Assembly: GCF_039543385.1 (NCBI RefSeq)
Contig: NZ_BAABJQ010000008.1
Location: forward strand, 271,249 to 335,248
Direction of reading: 5' to 3'
Source of the DNA: Rugosimonospora acidiphila
GTDB lineage: Bacteria > Actinomycetota > Actinomycetes > Mycobacteriales > Micromonosporaceae
Length of the DNA stretch: 64,000 bases
Shown: piece after piece, positions 1 to 9,258 of the stretch
How the letters are laid out: each line of letters begins with the position of its first letter
Position numbering within the stretch: the first letter of the stretch is position 1
Position numbers and translations under genes: made by a program
The notes under the pieces: generated by a model
The model's input: only the letters and a program-made list of their open reading frames with translations
What the model was told of the DNA's origin: nothing
Databases searched by the model: none

Positions 1-2
1 AG

Positions 3-617
3 AGCACGCTGCTGCAGTGTGCCGCGGGTCTCGATCGGCCGAGCGCCGGCACGGTCACCCTGGCGGGCACCGATCTCGCGAATCTCTCCGAGACCGGGCT
101 GACCAAGCTCCGCCGTACCCGGATTGGATTTATCTTTCAGGCCTTCAATCTGGTCTCGGCGCTGAACGTGCGCGACAACATCCTGCTGCCGTCACGGCTG
201 GCACGTTCCCGGCCGGACCGCACGTGGGTCGCGGAGGTGGTGAGGCGGGTCGGCCTTGATGGCCGGCTGCGGCGCCGCCCCGCTCAACTGTCCGGAGGGG
301 AACAGCAGCGGGTGGCCATCGCTCGGGCGCTCTCGGTGCGTCCGGAGGTCATTTTCTGCGACGAGCCGACCGGTGCCCTCGACACGAACACCGCGGCGCA
401 GGTGTTGACGCTGCTGCGGCAGGCCGTCGACGACGACGGACAGACCGTCGTGATGGTCACCCATGACCCGGTGGCGGCCTCCTACGCCGACCGCGTCGTG
501 TTCCTGGCCGATGGTCGGATCGTCGACGACCTGTCGGCGCCCGGGATCGATGCCATCGCGGATCGGCTGGTGCGCCTCGCCGGCCGCCGGGCCCAGAGCG
601 GTGTGTCGCAGTGGTGA
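3..617 (+). CDS. ABC transporter ATP-binding protein, 5' end cut by window edge
   Basis: This is the nucleotide-binding subunit of a MacB/LolD-type ABC transporter that powers the FtsX-like permease encoded next. The reading frame is open from the first bases and begins with STLLQCAAGLDRP, the tail of Walker A, so the GxxGxGK part lies outside the window. Visible motifs are the Q-loop (FIFQAFNLV), the signature LSGGEQQRV, Walker B VIFCDEPTGALD and the H-loop VMVTHDP. The DEPTGALD and early Q-loop pattern is typical of the MacB/LolD group. The stop overlaps the GTG start of the permease, so the two are translationally coupled. The substrate cannot be read from the sequence. Confidence 0.93.
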   Translation, partial: STLLQCAAGLDRPSAGTVTLAGTDLANLSETGLTKLRRTRIGFIFQAFNLVSALNVRDNILLPSRLARSRPDRTWVAEVVRRVGLDGRLRRRPAQLSGGEQQRVAIARALSVRPEVIFCDEPTGALDTNTAAQVLTLLRQAVDDDGQTVVMVTHDPVAASYADRVVFLADGRIVDDLSAPGIDAIADRLVRLAGRRAQSGVSQW

Positions 618-3151
618 GGCTGGCGTGGCGAATGATGTGGCAGCGGCCGGCCAGCATGATCGCTACCTTCGTGGCGCTCTGGTTCGCCGTGGCGATCGTG
701 ACGACGTGCGGGGCGATGCTCGAGTCAGGCGTGCGCTATCACGGTTCCGTCCAGCGTTACGCCGCGGCGCCGGTGCTGGTGGCGACCACCAGCATCCAGG
801 CCTCGACGGGCTCCGGCGATGACCGCGACGTGGAGGGCGTTCCGCTGGTCGAGCACGGGCAACTGGCCGCGTCGTTGGTGCCGAAGATCTCCGCGGCCCC
901 GGGCGTCCGCGCCGTCGTCGCCGACACCGCGATTCCGGCCCAGATCAGTACCCGCGGCACGGCCAGCGCCGTCGAGATCCATCCGTGGTCGGCCGCGCGA
1001 CTCACGCCGTTCACGCTGACCGCCGGTTCGGGGCCCGCCACGGCTGGCGAGGTCGTCCTCGACCAACACCTCGCCGCCGGCATCGGAGTTCGGCCGGGAC
1101 AACAGGTGCGGATCGCGTTGCCATCGGGTGTACGGACGTTCACCGTGTACGGGATCGCCGCACCGACGAAGGCCGGACGTGGCACGCCCACCGTGTTCGT
1201 CGACGACGCCACGGCCGCGACCCTGTCCGGGCATCCCGGGACGGTTGGAGTTATCGGGGTTTTCGCCGATCCGGGCGTTACCGCGGATCACTTGGCCACC
1301 GTGGTACGAGCCGCCCTGCCGGCACCGCCGAAGAATCTCGCCGGCGCTTATCCGCAGGTGTTCGCCGGTCATGACCGTGGCAGCGTCGAGTCGCCGGCCG
1401 TCGACAATGGACGCGTACTCGCCATCACCCTCCCGAGTGTCTTCGGCGGTATGGCACTGCTCATCGCCATTTTCGTCATCGCCGGCACGGTTGGGCTGTC
1501 GGTCGCCCAGCGGCACCGAGACATCGCCCTGCTGCGGGCGATCGCGGCCACGCCACGCCAGGTCCGGCGGTTGGTCGTGCGGGAGGCCGCGGTGCTCGCT
1601 GTGTTCGCGGCCGCCACCGGCGTCTGGCCCGGACTCCTCAGCGCGAAATGGCTGCGGGATCAGTTCGTGTCCCGTGGCATGGTCCCCGACAGCTTTCAAG
1701 CCCACCTGTCCTGGCTTCCGCCGGTGGTCGCGGGCGCGACGGCCGTGCTGCTCGCGGTCGCCGCGGCCTGGATCGCGGGCCTGCGGTCCAGCCGGATCCG
1801 GCCGAGTGAGGCACTCGCGGAGACCGCCATCGAACGACGAGGCCTCGGTCTGGTGCGTACGCTGCTGGGCCTGATCGCGCTGGCCGGCGGCATCGTGGTC
1901 TGCGTTGTCTCGGTGTCGGCCAACGGCGACAGCGCCGCCAGCATCTCGGTCGCAACGGTGTTCACGCTCGTCGTGGCGGTCGCCCTGCTCAGCCCGGTGC
2001 TGATCCGGGTCGTCGCGGCCACGTTCGGGCAGGTTCTCCGGGTATTCGGAGAAACCGGCCGGCTGGCGAACGCGAACCTGGCCACCTCCGCCCGCAAGCT
2101 GGCGACCGTCCTGAGTTCGGTGGTCCTCGCCGTCGCGCTCGGCGGGTCGCTGTGGTTCCTGCAGGGGTCCGAGACGCACGTGGCATCGCAGCAGAGTCGC
2201 GCCGGCGTTCTCGCCGACTACATCGTGGCGCCAGCGGCATCGGGTGCCTCGTCTGCGGTGGTGGCGGGAATCCGGGGCACCGACGGCGTCACGGCAGCGA
2301 CCGGCATCGTACACAGCACGATGTTCACCGGCTCGGACCTCGGCGAACTCTCCGCCGAGGGGGTGGACACCGAGGGTCTGTCACGGACGCTCGATCTGGG
2401 TGTGATCGACGGCTCGATGCGTGATCTGCGCGGCGACACGGTGGCCGTCGACGACCTGACCGCGGATGGGCTGGGGTTGCGGGTGGGTGATGCGTTCACC
2501 GGATGGTACGGCGACGGCGCACCGGCCCGCCTGCGCGTCGTGGCGATCTACACCCGCGGTCTCGGCTTCGCGCAGCTGACGCTTCCGCACGATGTCCTGA
2601 TCGGGCACACGAGCGCGCAGAGCGACGACGCGATTTTCGTCGCCGGCCGGCCCGGCACCGATGCCGCCCTGCGTACCGCGCTCACCGAGCTCGCTCCGGG
2701 ATCATCGGTGCTCACCAGCGACGCCTACCAGGCCAGCCTCGGCGCGGAGCTGGTACAGAACGCCTGGACGAATCAGGTCGTCGTCGTCGTCCTGTTGGTC
2801 TACGTCGTCATCGCCGCGGTCAACGTGCTGTTCACGGCGGCACTGGCTCGGCGCCGTGAATTCGCGGTGCTGCGCCTGGCCGGTACTACGCCCCGGCAGG
2901 TCGCCCGGATGGTCCGGCTGGAACAGGCGCTACTGCTCGGCCTGTCTCTCGTGCTCGGCGGAGCGATCGCCGCCGCCACGCTGATACCGATGGTCAAGGG
3001 CATCACCGGCACGGCGACGCCGTACATTCCACTCAGCGGTTGGGTCACCGTGATCGGCAGCGTCATCGTGCTCGGTGGTGCGGCCACGATCGTGCCGGTA
3101 CGCCGAGTGCTCCGGGCCCGACCGGTCGAAGCGATCGACATCCGGGAATGA
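611..3151 (+). CDS. FtsX-like ABC transporter permease
   Basis: This 846-residue integral membrane subunit pairs with the ATPase just upstream. It starts at GTG 611, or GTG 614 one codon later, and overlaps the ATPase stop. The architecture is the duplicated FtsX/MacB form: one N-terminal helix, a large extracellular region, three helices around residues 275-395, further helices with a second extracellular domain around 520-700, and three final helices. Both FtsX repeats keep the helix-LLRAIAATPRQVRR and LRLAGTTPRQVARM motifs that contact the ATPase. Such pairs usually export small molecules or peptides, or transmit mechanical signals in the envelope. Nothing here identifies the cargo. Confidence 0.93.
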   Translation: MVRLAWRMMWQRPASMIATFVALWFAVAIVTTCGAMLESGVRYHGSVQRYAAAPVLVATTSIQASTGSGDDRDVEGVPLVEHGQLAASLVPKISAAPGVRAVVADTAIPAQISTRGTASAVEIHPWSAARLTPFTLTAGSGPATAGEVVLDQHLAAGIGVRPGQQVRIALPSGVRTFTVYGIAAPTKAGRGTPTVFVDDATAATLSGHPGTVGVIGVFADPGVTADHLATVVRAALPAPPKNLAGAYPQVFAGHDRGSVESPAVDNGRVLAITLPSVFGGMALLIAIFVIAGTVGLSVAQRHRDIALLRAIAATPRQVRRLVVREAAVLAVFAAATGVWPGLLSAKWLRDQFVSRGMVPDSFQAHLSWLPPVVAGATAVLLAVAAAWIAGLRSSRIRPSEALAETAIERRGLGLVRTLLGLIALAGGIVVCVVSVSANGDSAASISVATVFTLVVAVALLSPVLIRVVAATFGQVLRVFGETGRLANANLATSARKLATVLSSVVLAVALGGSLWFLQGSETHVASQQSRAGVLADYIVAPAASGASSAVVAGIRGTDGVTAATGIVHSTMFTGSDLGELSAEGVDTEGLSRTLDLGVIDGSMRDLRGDTVAVDDLTADGLGLRVGDAFTGWYGDGAPARLRVVAIYTRGLGFAQLTLPHDVLIGHTSAQSDDAIFVAGRPGTDAALRTALTELAPGSSVLTSDAYQASLGAELVQNAWTNQVVVVVLLVYVVIAAVNVLFTAALARRREFAVLRLAGTTPRQVARMVRLEQALLLGLSLVLGGAIAAATLIPMVKGITGTATPYIPLSGWVTVIGSVIVLGGAATIVPVRRVLRARPVEAIDIRE

Positions 3152-3420
3152 CCGCCGTGGCAGTCGCGGAGACCTCACCCGGGCTCGACGACGTTGACCA
3201 GGTGCGACGGATGCTCGAAGAGCCAGGCGGCGTACACCTGCGCTGGTGGGTGAGCGGGGACGGCGCGTTCGACCCCGTGCAACCTGTCGATGAATCCGGC
3301 GCGCCTCACGGCGAACCAGGCGACCGGCGGAGGTCTGGCGGCATCAGATCGAGGAGTGTGCTCGGGAGCGTCGTCTGTGCGCGACCGGCTGTTGAACGCC
3401 ATGACGGCCTTGCGATCTGA

Positions 3421-3460
3421 AGATGTGAAGTGAATACTTCGAAGTATGTCCTTCACATCT
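3421..3460. promoter_or_regulatory. 40-bp near-perfect palindrome spanning the MFS start codon
   Basis: The outer arms AGATGTGAAG (3421-3430) and CTTCACATCT (3451-3460) are exact reverse complements. The core ATACTTCGAAGTAT (3434-3447) is a perfect 14-bp palindrome. Only the three pairs between them mismatch, so 17 of 20 pairs match. The ATG of the MFS gene (3446) lies inside. It is most likely an operator for a dimeric winged-helix repressor, or an mRNA hairpin that hides the start. Confidence 0.6.
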
Positions 3461-4729
3461 GACTCGCGCTGGTCCGATGTCGCGGTGGCAACCGGCGCCC
3501 GGGCCCTCTCCGCCGGCGGTGACTTCCTCGCCGCCACCGCTCTGCTGCTGGCGCTCCAGCAGCGAGGAGCCGGCAGCTATGCGGTCGCCGCCCTGCTGCT
3601 CGCCGCCGCCGTACCGCCCGTCGTGCTCGTCCGCTGGACCGGCAGGCTTGCCGATCGGCTGGACAGCCGCATGCTCCTGGTCATCACCGGATCGGCCCAG
3701 GCGGTGGCCTGCGTGGCCATGGTGTTCGTGTCGAACGTGTTCGCGCTGATCGCCCTGGCCACCCTGCTGGGCTGCGGGTACGCCCAAACCCAGCCGGTCC
3801 TCGCCGCGCTGCTGCCGGCCATGGTGCGCCGGGACGACCTGCCTCGGGCCAGCGCGCTCGGCCAGACCGCGACCTCGGTCGGCATGCTCCTCGCGCCCGC
3901 GCTGGGCGGCGTGCTGGTGGGCCAGTTCGGGCTGCGGGTACCGCTGCTGTTTGACGCGGTCAGCTACCTGGCGATCGTCGCGGCGGGCCTCTTCATCCGT
4001 ACCCGCCGGCAACACGGCGTCGCGGTGAACCCGGTGAAGGACGCGACCACCGACGCCGGAGCAGCGGCCACCAGCGATACGGCGGTCGCGGGCGGGCGGA
4101 TGCGGGTCCCCGCCTGGCGGCTGCGCGACGACCACCTGGTCCGGACGATGCTCGTCCTGCTCGGCGCGGTGCTCGCCGCGGTGAGCGCGGTCAACGTGGC
4201 CGACGTCTTCTTCGTCCGTGGCGTGCTGCACTCCAGCACCACGATGTACGGCATCCTCACCGCCGTGTGGACCGGCTCATCCATCCTCGGTGCCTGGGTG
4301 CTGACCAGGCGTCACCTCTCGGACTCGGGTCTGGGCCGGATGATGGTCGGTGCGCTCCTGCTGACCTGCGCCGCCATCCTCGGCGTGTCCGCCGCCAGGT
4401 CCATCGCACCGCTGGTACCGCTGTTCGTGCTCGGCGGCGCGGCAAACGGAGCGGTGAACGTGGCGGCCACCGTGATGCTCAGCCGCCGTACCCCCGCGGA
4501 GCTGCGGGGCCGGGTGTTCGCGGTCTACGCGGCGGTGGGCAACGGCGCGCAGGCGGTCGGCATCCTGGCCGGCGGCATCCTGCTGGACGTGCTGCCGGTA
4601 CGCCTGACCATCGCGGCGACCTGTGGGTTCGGGCTGATTGTCACGGGGGTGTTCGCGGTACCGATGCTTCGCCAGGCGACCCGCGAGCGTGCCGTGCCCG
4701 CACGGGCGGCGGCCGACCTGGCGGCGTAG
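3446..4729 (+). CDS. MFS transporter, probable drug/metabolite exporter
   Basis: This 427-residue major facilitator has about 12 hydrophobic helices. A central cytoplasmic loop near residues 180-220 is rich in Ala, Thr and Asp and separates the two six-helix halves. The loop-2/3 motif appears as RWTGRLADRLDSR (G-x-L-A-D-R-x-x-R), the usual MFS signature. The second half carries LSRRTPAELRGRVFAVYAA, typical of the enterobactin-exporter-like (EntS/MFS_3) group that exports siderophores or macrolides. No clear Shine-Dalgarno sequence precedes ATG 3446, and the start lies within a 40-bp palindrome, so translation may be leaderless or structure-controlled. No complete regulator gene lies next to it. 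Confidence 0.9.
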   Translation: MSFTSDSRWSDVAVATGARALSAGGDFLAATALLLALQQRGAGSYAVAALLLAAAVPPVVLVRWTGRLADRLDSRMLLVITGSAQAVACVAMVFVSNVFALIALATLLGCGYAQTQPVLAALLPAMVRRDDLPRASALGQTATSVGMLLAPALGGVLVGQFGLRVPLLFDAVSYLAIVAAGLFIRTRRQHGVAVNPVKDATTDAGAAATSDTAVAGGRMRVPAWRLRDDHLVRTMLVLLGAVLAAVSAVNVADVFFVRGVLHSSTTMYGILTAVWTGSSILGAWVLTRRHLSDSGLGRMMVGALLLTCAAILGVSAARSIAPLVPLFVLGGAANGAVNVAATVMLSRRTPAELRGRVFAVYAAVGNGAQAVGILAGGILLDVLPVRLTIAATCGFGLIVTGVFAVPMLRQATRERAVPARAAADLAA

Positions 4730-4835
4730 AGCTTCACCGCCCGCAGTGCCGGGTTCGCCGCGGCGGGTGGAGGTGGTGGGGGAGGACCGGGCGGGTGGGT
4801 GACCGCGCCCGGCCCGATCCCGGTAGCCGGCCCGT

Positions 4836-5459
4836 TCAGGTGTTCGCAGTTCTGTGTTGGTCGTCGAGACTCGTGGGACGGTCGCGGTCGCGAGAGGAGT
4901 GGGAGTGAAGGACGTTGCTGCCGATGGCGGCGAGCAGGGCGGTGAGCGCGGTGATGGACAGGAGCCAGCCGCCGGTCACGCCGTCGATCAGGTGTAGCAG
5001 GATCGCGGGCGCGAGTAGGCCGGCGGCCAGCGCGACGACGAGTATCGCGATTATGACTGGCCGACGCCGGTGGCGGGCGAGGTAGACGCCGGTGAGAGCG
5101 CCGATGCCGGCGAGCGCCCAGCCCCATCCCGCGGCGACGGTTGGATGGGAGATCGCGTGGTATCCCCACGGGACGCACAGGGCCCACAGCAGCAGCGCGA
5201 GGGGAATCGTGGCTAGTAGCGGTGTGCGCGGCTGCGGTGCTGTCCAACGCCACCGCGCTGCGGCGGCCAGCGCCGCGAGGATCGCGATGGTCAGGGCGAG
5301 TGAGCCGTCGTTGAGACCGTAGAGCGACCAGCCCCAGCCGAGGCCGTAGATATGGTAAGCGATCAGGGCGGCGAAGACGGCCAGTCCGGTCCGATAGGCG
5401 CCGAGGGTCCAGGTTATCGCGACGGCGCACCACGCGAGGGAGGGAACCAGGAGCATCAT
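4836..5459 (-). CDS. Polytopic membrane protein of the PadR operon
   Basis: This 207-residue protein has about seven hydrophobic segments, a Trp/Gly/Tyr-rich second segment and a polar, Arg/Asp-rich C-terminal tail of about 25 residues. I do not recognise a family. It is the last gene of a three-gene operon: its ATG overlaps the stop of the 106-residue gene upstream as ATGA, and that gene overlaps a PadR regulator. PadR-coupled membrane proteins often respond to envelope stress or toxic compounds. That role is inferred from context only. Confidence 0.75.
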   Translation of the reverse strand: MMLLVPSLAWCAVAITWTLGAYRTGLAVFAALIAYHIYGLGWGWSLYGLNDGSLALTIAILAALAAAARWRWTAPQPRTPLLATIPLALLLWALCVPWGYHAISHPTVAAGWGWALAGIGALTGVYLARHRRRPVIIAILVVALAAGLLAPAILLHLIDGVTGGWLLSITALTALLAAIGSNVLHSHSSRDRDRPTSLDDQHRTANT

Positions 5460-5776
5460 TGTCGCGCCATGGTCGGGCCCCGCCCGTCGCGCAGTACCAC
5501 GGTCAGGTGGTCGTTGGGGATGAGGTACCAGCCGAGGTTGACCGAGACGCCGGTGCAGGCCGCGACAACGAACGCGGTCAGCAGCAGTGAGCCGGCTGCG
5601 CCCAGGCGCAGGCGCAGGGCCAGTCCAAGGATGCCGGCGGTCTGCCGGATGGTCGGCCGGGTACGGCCGTGGTCGAGGTCGAGGAGCAGCCCGAGCAGTT
5701 CCTCACCACGGGCGACGCGATGGTCGGCGGGCAGCAGATTCAGTAGGCGACGGTAGCGGCGCTCCAGCGGGTTCAT
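5456..5776 (-). CDS. Small membrane protein with cytoplasmic N-terminus, PadR operon
   Basis: This 106-residue protein starts MNPLERRYRRLLNLLPADHR, a motif seen at the N-terminus of many actinobacterial membrane proteins encoded beside PadR regulators. A soluble region of about 45 residues is followed by two hydrophobic helices (around 47-75 and 80-90). The LLPADHRVARGEELLGLLLD stretch resembles the short helical prefix domain often fused to permeases in such operons, here free-standing. It overlaps both neighbours by 4 bp (ATGA), so all three proteins are probably made together. Function is unknown. Confidence 0.75.
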   Translation of the reverse strand: MNPLERRYRRLLNLLPADHRVARGEELLGLLLDLDHGRTRPTIRQTAGILGLALRLRLGAAGSLLLTAFVVAACTGVSVNLGWYLIPNDHLTVVLRDGRGPTMARQ

Positions 5777-6123
5777 CCGGTCACTCCGTACCGCGGTGCC
5801 GCCTGCCGGTCACGTTTGGCCAGTCGGCGTTTTGCCGCGCGGGCCTGGTCGGTCATGCGTTGCGTCTCGGCGGCTACCGTGGTGGCCCCGGTGTCGGTGA
5901 GGCGGTAGTAGCGGCGCAGCCGGCCGTTGTCGACCTCGTCGCGGTCGGGCGCGATGAGGCCGCGTGCGGCAAGGCGTTCCAGGGCGGCGTACAGGGTGCT
6001 CGCGCGTAGTTGGACGCGGCCGTCAGACATCGCGGCGACCTCCGTGACCAGGCCGTATCCGTGGCGAGGTTGGTCAGCGAGCGCCGCGAGAATAAGGAAC
6101 GACTGTTCACTTAGCGACTCCAT
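5773..6123 (-). CDS. PadR family transcriptional regulator
   Basis: This is a winged-helix repressor. From ATG 6123 it reads MESLSEQSFLILAALADQP, the standard PadR opening, then HGYGLVTEVAAMSDGRVQLRASTLYAALERLAARGLI (the recognition-helix region) and the wing RRYYRLTDTGATTV. A short C-terminal dimerisation helix ends the 116-residue protein. An upstream in-frame ATG at 6144 would add seven residues but lies inside the operator, so I prefer 6123. A -10-like TATACT sits about 7 bases before this ATG, which points to a leaderless message. It is followed without gaps by two membrane-protein genes it probably controls. Confidence 0.9.
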   Translation of the reverse strand: MESLSEQSFLILAALADQPRHGYGLVTEVAAMSDGRVQLRASTLYAALERLAARGLIAPDRDEVDNGRLRRYYRLTDTGATTVAAETQRMTDQARAAKRRLAKRDRQAAPRYGVTG

Positions 6124-6127
6124 AGCC

Positions 6128-6158
6128 AGAGTATATACCGTCACACGGTATATACTCT
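6128..6158. promoter_or_regulatory. PadR operator and promoter dyad
   Basis: Perfect 13-bp arms AGAGTATATACCG (6128-6140) and CGGTATATACTCT (6146-6158) flank the 5-bp spacer TCACA. The left arm, read on the minus strand, supplies a TATACT -10 box next to the PadR start. This is the form expected for an autoregulated PadR promoter. Confidence 0.8.
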
Positions 6159-6360
6159 AATCATGAGGGCCTCGACGACGTTCACGTACACAGTGGACGG
6201 GGGAGACCCGCGGACTGTGCCGGTCGGCCGCGGCGGGCCCACTCTTCGCGCTATGAGCCAGCATCGGCGACAGCGGGGCGCGGCGAGCCGTGGACTGTCG
6301 CCGCCGCCCCGCGAGCAGCGCGATCGACAATGGCGTTGCACCCTGCTCACGCGCCACGCT

Positions 6361-7008
6361 ATGGTCACCAGAGTGGCTGACCCATTGATGTTCCGAGCCC
6401 TGACCAGCGAGGCGCAGCTTCGGGAGCTGTACGCGAATCCCAAGCAGCGGGCGGTACGCAAGGAGCTTGACCACCTCGACGAGATGTCGCGCCGGCTCAT
6501 CGCGGTCTCGCCCGTGGTGTTTGTCGCTACCAGTGACGCCGAGGGGCGCTGTGACGTGGGCCCTCGCGGTGGAACCCCCGGCTTCGTGACGGTCCTCGAC
6601 GAGCGTCATGTGGCGATCCCCGATGCGACCGGCAACAATCGGCTGGACAGCTATCGCAATGTCCTCGCCAATGGACACGCCGGACTCAACTTTGTCATCC
6701 CGGGTCGGGACACCACGCTACGCGTGAACGGTGCTGCTTGGATCACCGCCGAGGAAGACCTGCTGGTTCGACTGACCCCGGTTGGTAAGCCGCCGAAGAC
6801 CGCGCTGGTGGTGCGGGCCGACGAGGTATATGTCCACTGTCCCAAGGCATTCGTCAGGGCGAAGATGTGGCGACCTGAGGCGTGGCCCCGCAAGGAGGAC
6901 CAGCCGACGGCAGCTGAGGTCGCACTCGCTCACCAACGCGACCCCGACCTGACACTCGCCGAGGTTGAACAGGACCAGCGCGACTCGCTTCTCTACCGAC
7001 TTGACTGA
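6361..7008 (+). CDS. Pyridoxamine 5'-phosphate oxidase-like flavin-dependent protein (MSMEG_1061 type)
   Basis: This 215-residue split-barrel protein probably binds FMN or F420. The core VVFVATSDAEGRCDVGPRGG, followed by ERHVAIPDATGNNRLDSYRNVLANGHAGLNFVIPG and ETLRVNG-like DTTLRVNGAAWITA, is the PPOX fold pattern of the MSMEG_1061 group. The C-terminus (YVHCPKAFVRAKMWRPEAWP) carries the conserved HCPKA region. The frame stays open upstream to 6163, but only from ATG 6361 does the sequence match the family, and the family length of just over 200 residues fits. Substrate is unknown; relatives are reductases or detoxification enzymes. Confidence 0.88.
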   Translation: MVTRVADPLMFRALTSEAQLRELYANPKQRAVRKELDHLDEMSRRLIAVSPVVFVATSDAEGRCDVGPRGGTPGFVTVLDERHVAIPDATGNNRLDSYRNVLANGHAGLNFVIPGRDTTLRVNGAAWITAEEDLLVRLTPVGKPPKTALVVRADEVYVHCPKAFVRAKMWRPEAWPRKEDQPTAAEVALAHQRDPDLTLAEVEQDQRDSLLYRLD

Positions 7009-7185
7009 CCCTCAAGGCCCTCGCATGCGTCAACACCTCGATGTCGATCTGTGCGGTTCCGGGGCTTGGGTTCATCCCGCCATCCCGACAGCCGGGGTAG
7101 CGGCGTCCGAATGTGCGATCGACAACCTCCGAACGCGTTGGCCATACTCCACGGCATAGGCTGCTGTCGGCCGTTGGGATGGTTC

Positions 7186-9258
7186 ATGGCCTACCCCGCT
7201 CTGATCGACCTTGTGCTCCACTCGCCCGGACGGGCCGCCGCGACCAGCGCACTGGGCACGCTGCGCGCCCTCGCCCTCGACCGCGACCTCGCCGCGGTCC
7301 TCGCGCTGGCCACCGTCGTTGCCGAGCAGCTCCAGCCCGACGGGCCGCCGGTACCCGACGTCGCGGTGCCCGCCGACCTGGTGAACGCCGAGATGCCGGC
7401 GATCGCCCGGGCCTACGCGCTGGGCTATTACCCCTGGCTGCTGGTCGATCAGGGACTGATGCTGCCCGACCGGTACTCCGAGCGGGCCGGCGACGCCGGT
7501 TACGACAGAGCGTTTCGCCGCTTCCAGTCGTTGGTGGAGCGCGACACGCCGACCCAGCACGAGGCGCTGCGGGCGATGCTGCTCGACGTCCTCGCCTACC
7601 GCAGCCTGGTACTCGACCACACCGGGTACAGCCTGAGCGCGCAGCTGCACTCGGCGGCCCAGCAGATGGCCGCGAGCGCCCGCGTGGTCGACGGTCGCAA
7701 CATGGACACCACATTCGAGGTCGGCCGCGAGGTGATCCGCCACTCCAGCGGCGCGTTCGCCGGCGCGGCCCTGCACGAGGTCGGCCACCACATCAGCTCG
7801 CGGCGGGAAGGGGGCAGCACGGCCAGGACGGTCGATGCTCTGGAGGCGGCCCTACCGGCCATGCTGGACACCGCTCAAGGGCTGATCGGGCAGCCGTGGC
7901 GCGGCCATGACGACCCCCGCCGCCACGAGCTGAGCGACGGCCTGACGGTCCTGTGCAGCCGGGACCGCATCGCCGGCACCGTCTGCACTCACCTATCGTT
8001 CAGCGCCAACGGAGCGATCCGGCTGACCGCCGCCGCCCGGTGCGCTCTGCGTGCCCTGCGGGTGTTCGGCGTGGCACCGTCACGCGTGGCCACCGCGTAT
8101 TCAGACCGGGGAGTGTTCCACGTCGGGTTCGCCGACGAGCCGGTGCCCGGTGGGTCGGCCACCCCGGCATCCGATTCCGCCGCCGACGCCACGCGGTGGC
8201 TCGACGAGCTGTGGCGCGAGGGCCGTTTCGGCCGGGATGAGACTGATCTCTACCGGGCGATCGGCCTCCACCCGCCCAGGTCCGCCTTCTACAGCGACGA
8301 CGTCAGGCACGTGGAGGACATCGCGCGACTGATGCGGCTGCGTAGCGAGGACGCGCCCGAGACGCCCGACCCCGACGAGCTGCTGGCCCTGGGGGTACGC
8401 TGCGGCGACCCCGCGGCCACCCGCCTGGCGATCGAGCGGGGTGCCCGCGGTGAGCACGCCTCGCCGCTGCTGCGCGAGCTGGGCATCGTCACCGGAGCGC
8501 TGCGCACCACGGAACGCATCCTGTGCCTGAGCTCGAACGCCGACGCGTGCCGCTCGACCCTCATTCAACTGCGTGGCCACGGGCTCGATCTCGACGCCGC
8601 CATCGACGCGCGCGGCGGCACGCTGCTGACCGATGCCGCGTCCCGCGACGCGGACCTGGTGACGTTCCTGCTCGACCTCGGCGCGGACCTCGACCATCCC
8701 GCCGGCGCCGGCGTCACCCCGCTGCTGGCCGCGATCGACGCCGACCAGATAGAAGTGGCGGCACGGCTGATCGAGGCGGGGGCCCGCACGGACCGCGCCG
8801 ACGCCGAGGGACGCACGCCGCTGCACATGGCGTGCCGCCGCGGCCACCCGTCCATCGCCTGGCAGTTGCTGGCCCACGGCGCCGATCTCGACGCGCCCAC
8901 CCATGCCGGGCTCACGCCGCTGATGGAGGCCGTCGATGCCGGCCATAGCCTGCTGACCAGCGAGTTGCTGGATCGGGGCGCGGACCCGGACGCTGCCACC
9001 GCGCTGGGAGTGACGGCGCTGCACTTGGCCGTGGTGGGCCCGGCCGAGGTGGCCGGCGACACCGTCCGTGCGTTGATCGCCGCGGGCGCCGACGTCGACG
9101 AGGAGACCAACGACGGGCGTACCCCGCTGGATCTGGCCGAACGGCACGGGCGGGCCGAACTGGCCGCGTTGCTGGGCGCGGCCGGCGCGCTCGCCGGCCC
9201 CGATGACGGACCGGCCGGGTCGGCCGGGTCGGCTGGGTCGAGACGGTCCGCCGGATGA
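7186..9258 (+). CDS. Ankyrin-repeat protein with a HExxH-containing N-terminal domain
   Basis: This 690-residue protein has two parts. Residues 1 to about 330 form a mainly helical region of no family I recognise. It holds the sequence ALHEVGHHISSRREGG with a HExxH zinc-peptidase-like motif at residues 197-201; a possible third ligand is not obvious. From about residue 475 to 666 there are five to six ankyrin repeats, with consensus pieces such as GRTPLHMACRRGHPSIAWQLLAHGADLD (given here only as markers of the DGRTPLH and GAD pattern). The C-terminus is low-complexity Ala/Gly/Ser. No signal peptide or membrane segment is evident, so it is probably cytoplasmic. It overlaps the next gene (LRR protein) by ATGA. 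The start at ATG 7186 is chosen because upstream codons look non-coding. Confidence 0.82.
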   Translation: MAYPALIDLVLHSPGRAAATSALGTLRALALDRDLAAVLALATVVAEQLQPDGPPVPDVAVPADLVNAEMPAIARAYALGYYPWLLVDQGLMLPDRYSERAGDAGYDRAFRRFQSLVERDTPTQHEALRAMLLDVLAYRSLVLDHTGYSLSAQLHSAAQQMAASARVVDGRNMDTTFEVGREVIRHSSGAFAGAALHEVGHHISSRREGGSTARTVDALEAALPAMLDTAQGLIGQPWRGHDDPRRHELSDGLTVLCSRDRIAGTVCTHLSFSANGAIRLTAAARCALRALRVFGVAPSRVATAYSDRGVFHVGFADEPVPGGSATPASDSAADATRWLDELWREGRFGRDETDLYRAIGLHPPRSAFYSDDVRHVEDIARLMRLRSEDAPETPDPDELLALGVRCGDPAATRLAIERGARGEHASPLLRELGIVTGALRTTERILCLSSNADACRSTLIQLRGHGLDLDAAIDARGGTLLTDAASRDADLVTFLLDLGADLDHPAGAGVTPLLAAIDADQIEVAARLIEAGARTDRADAEGRTPLHMACRRGHPSIAWQLLAHGADLDAPTHAGLTPLMEAVDAGHSLLTSELLDRGADPDAATALGVTALHLAVVGPAEVAGDTVRALIAAGADVDEETNDGRTPLDLAERHGRAELAALLGAAGALAGPDDGPAGSAGSAGSRRSAG

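Noticed and set aside
3175..3417. Minus-strand small gene upstream of the MFS palindrome
   Set aside because: The last 50 codons (QVYAAWLFEHPSHLVNVVEP) look protein-like, but there is no HTH or family match and no clear start. A lost regulator is possible but unsupported.
6163..6360. N-terminal extension of the PPOX-type protein
   Set aside because: The frame is open but Arg/Gly-rich and unlike the family; the start at 6361 gives the usual length.
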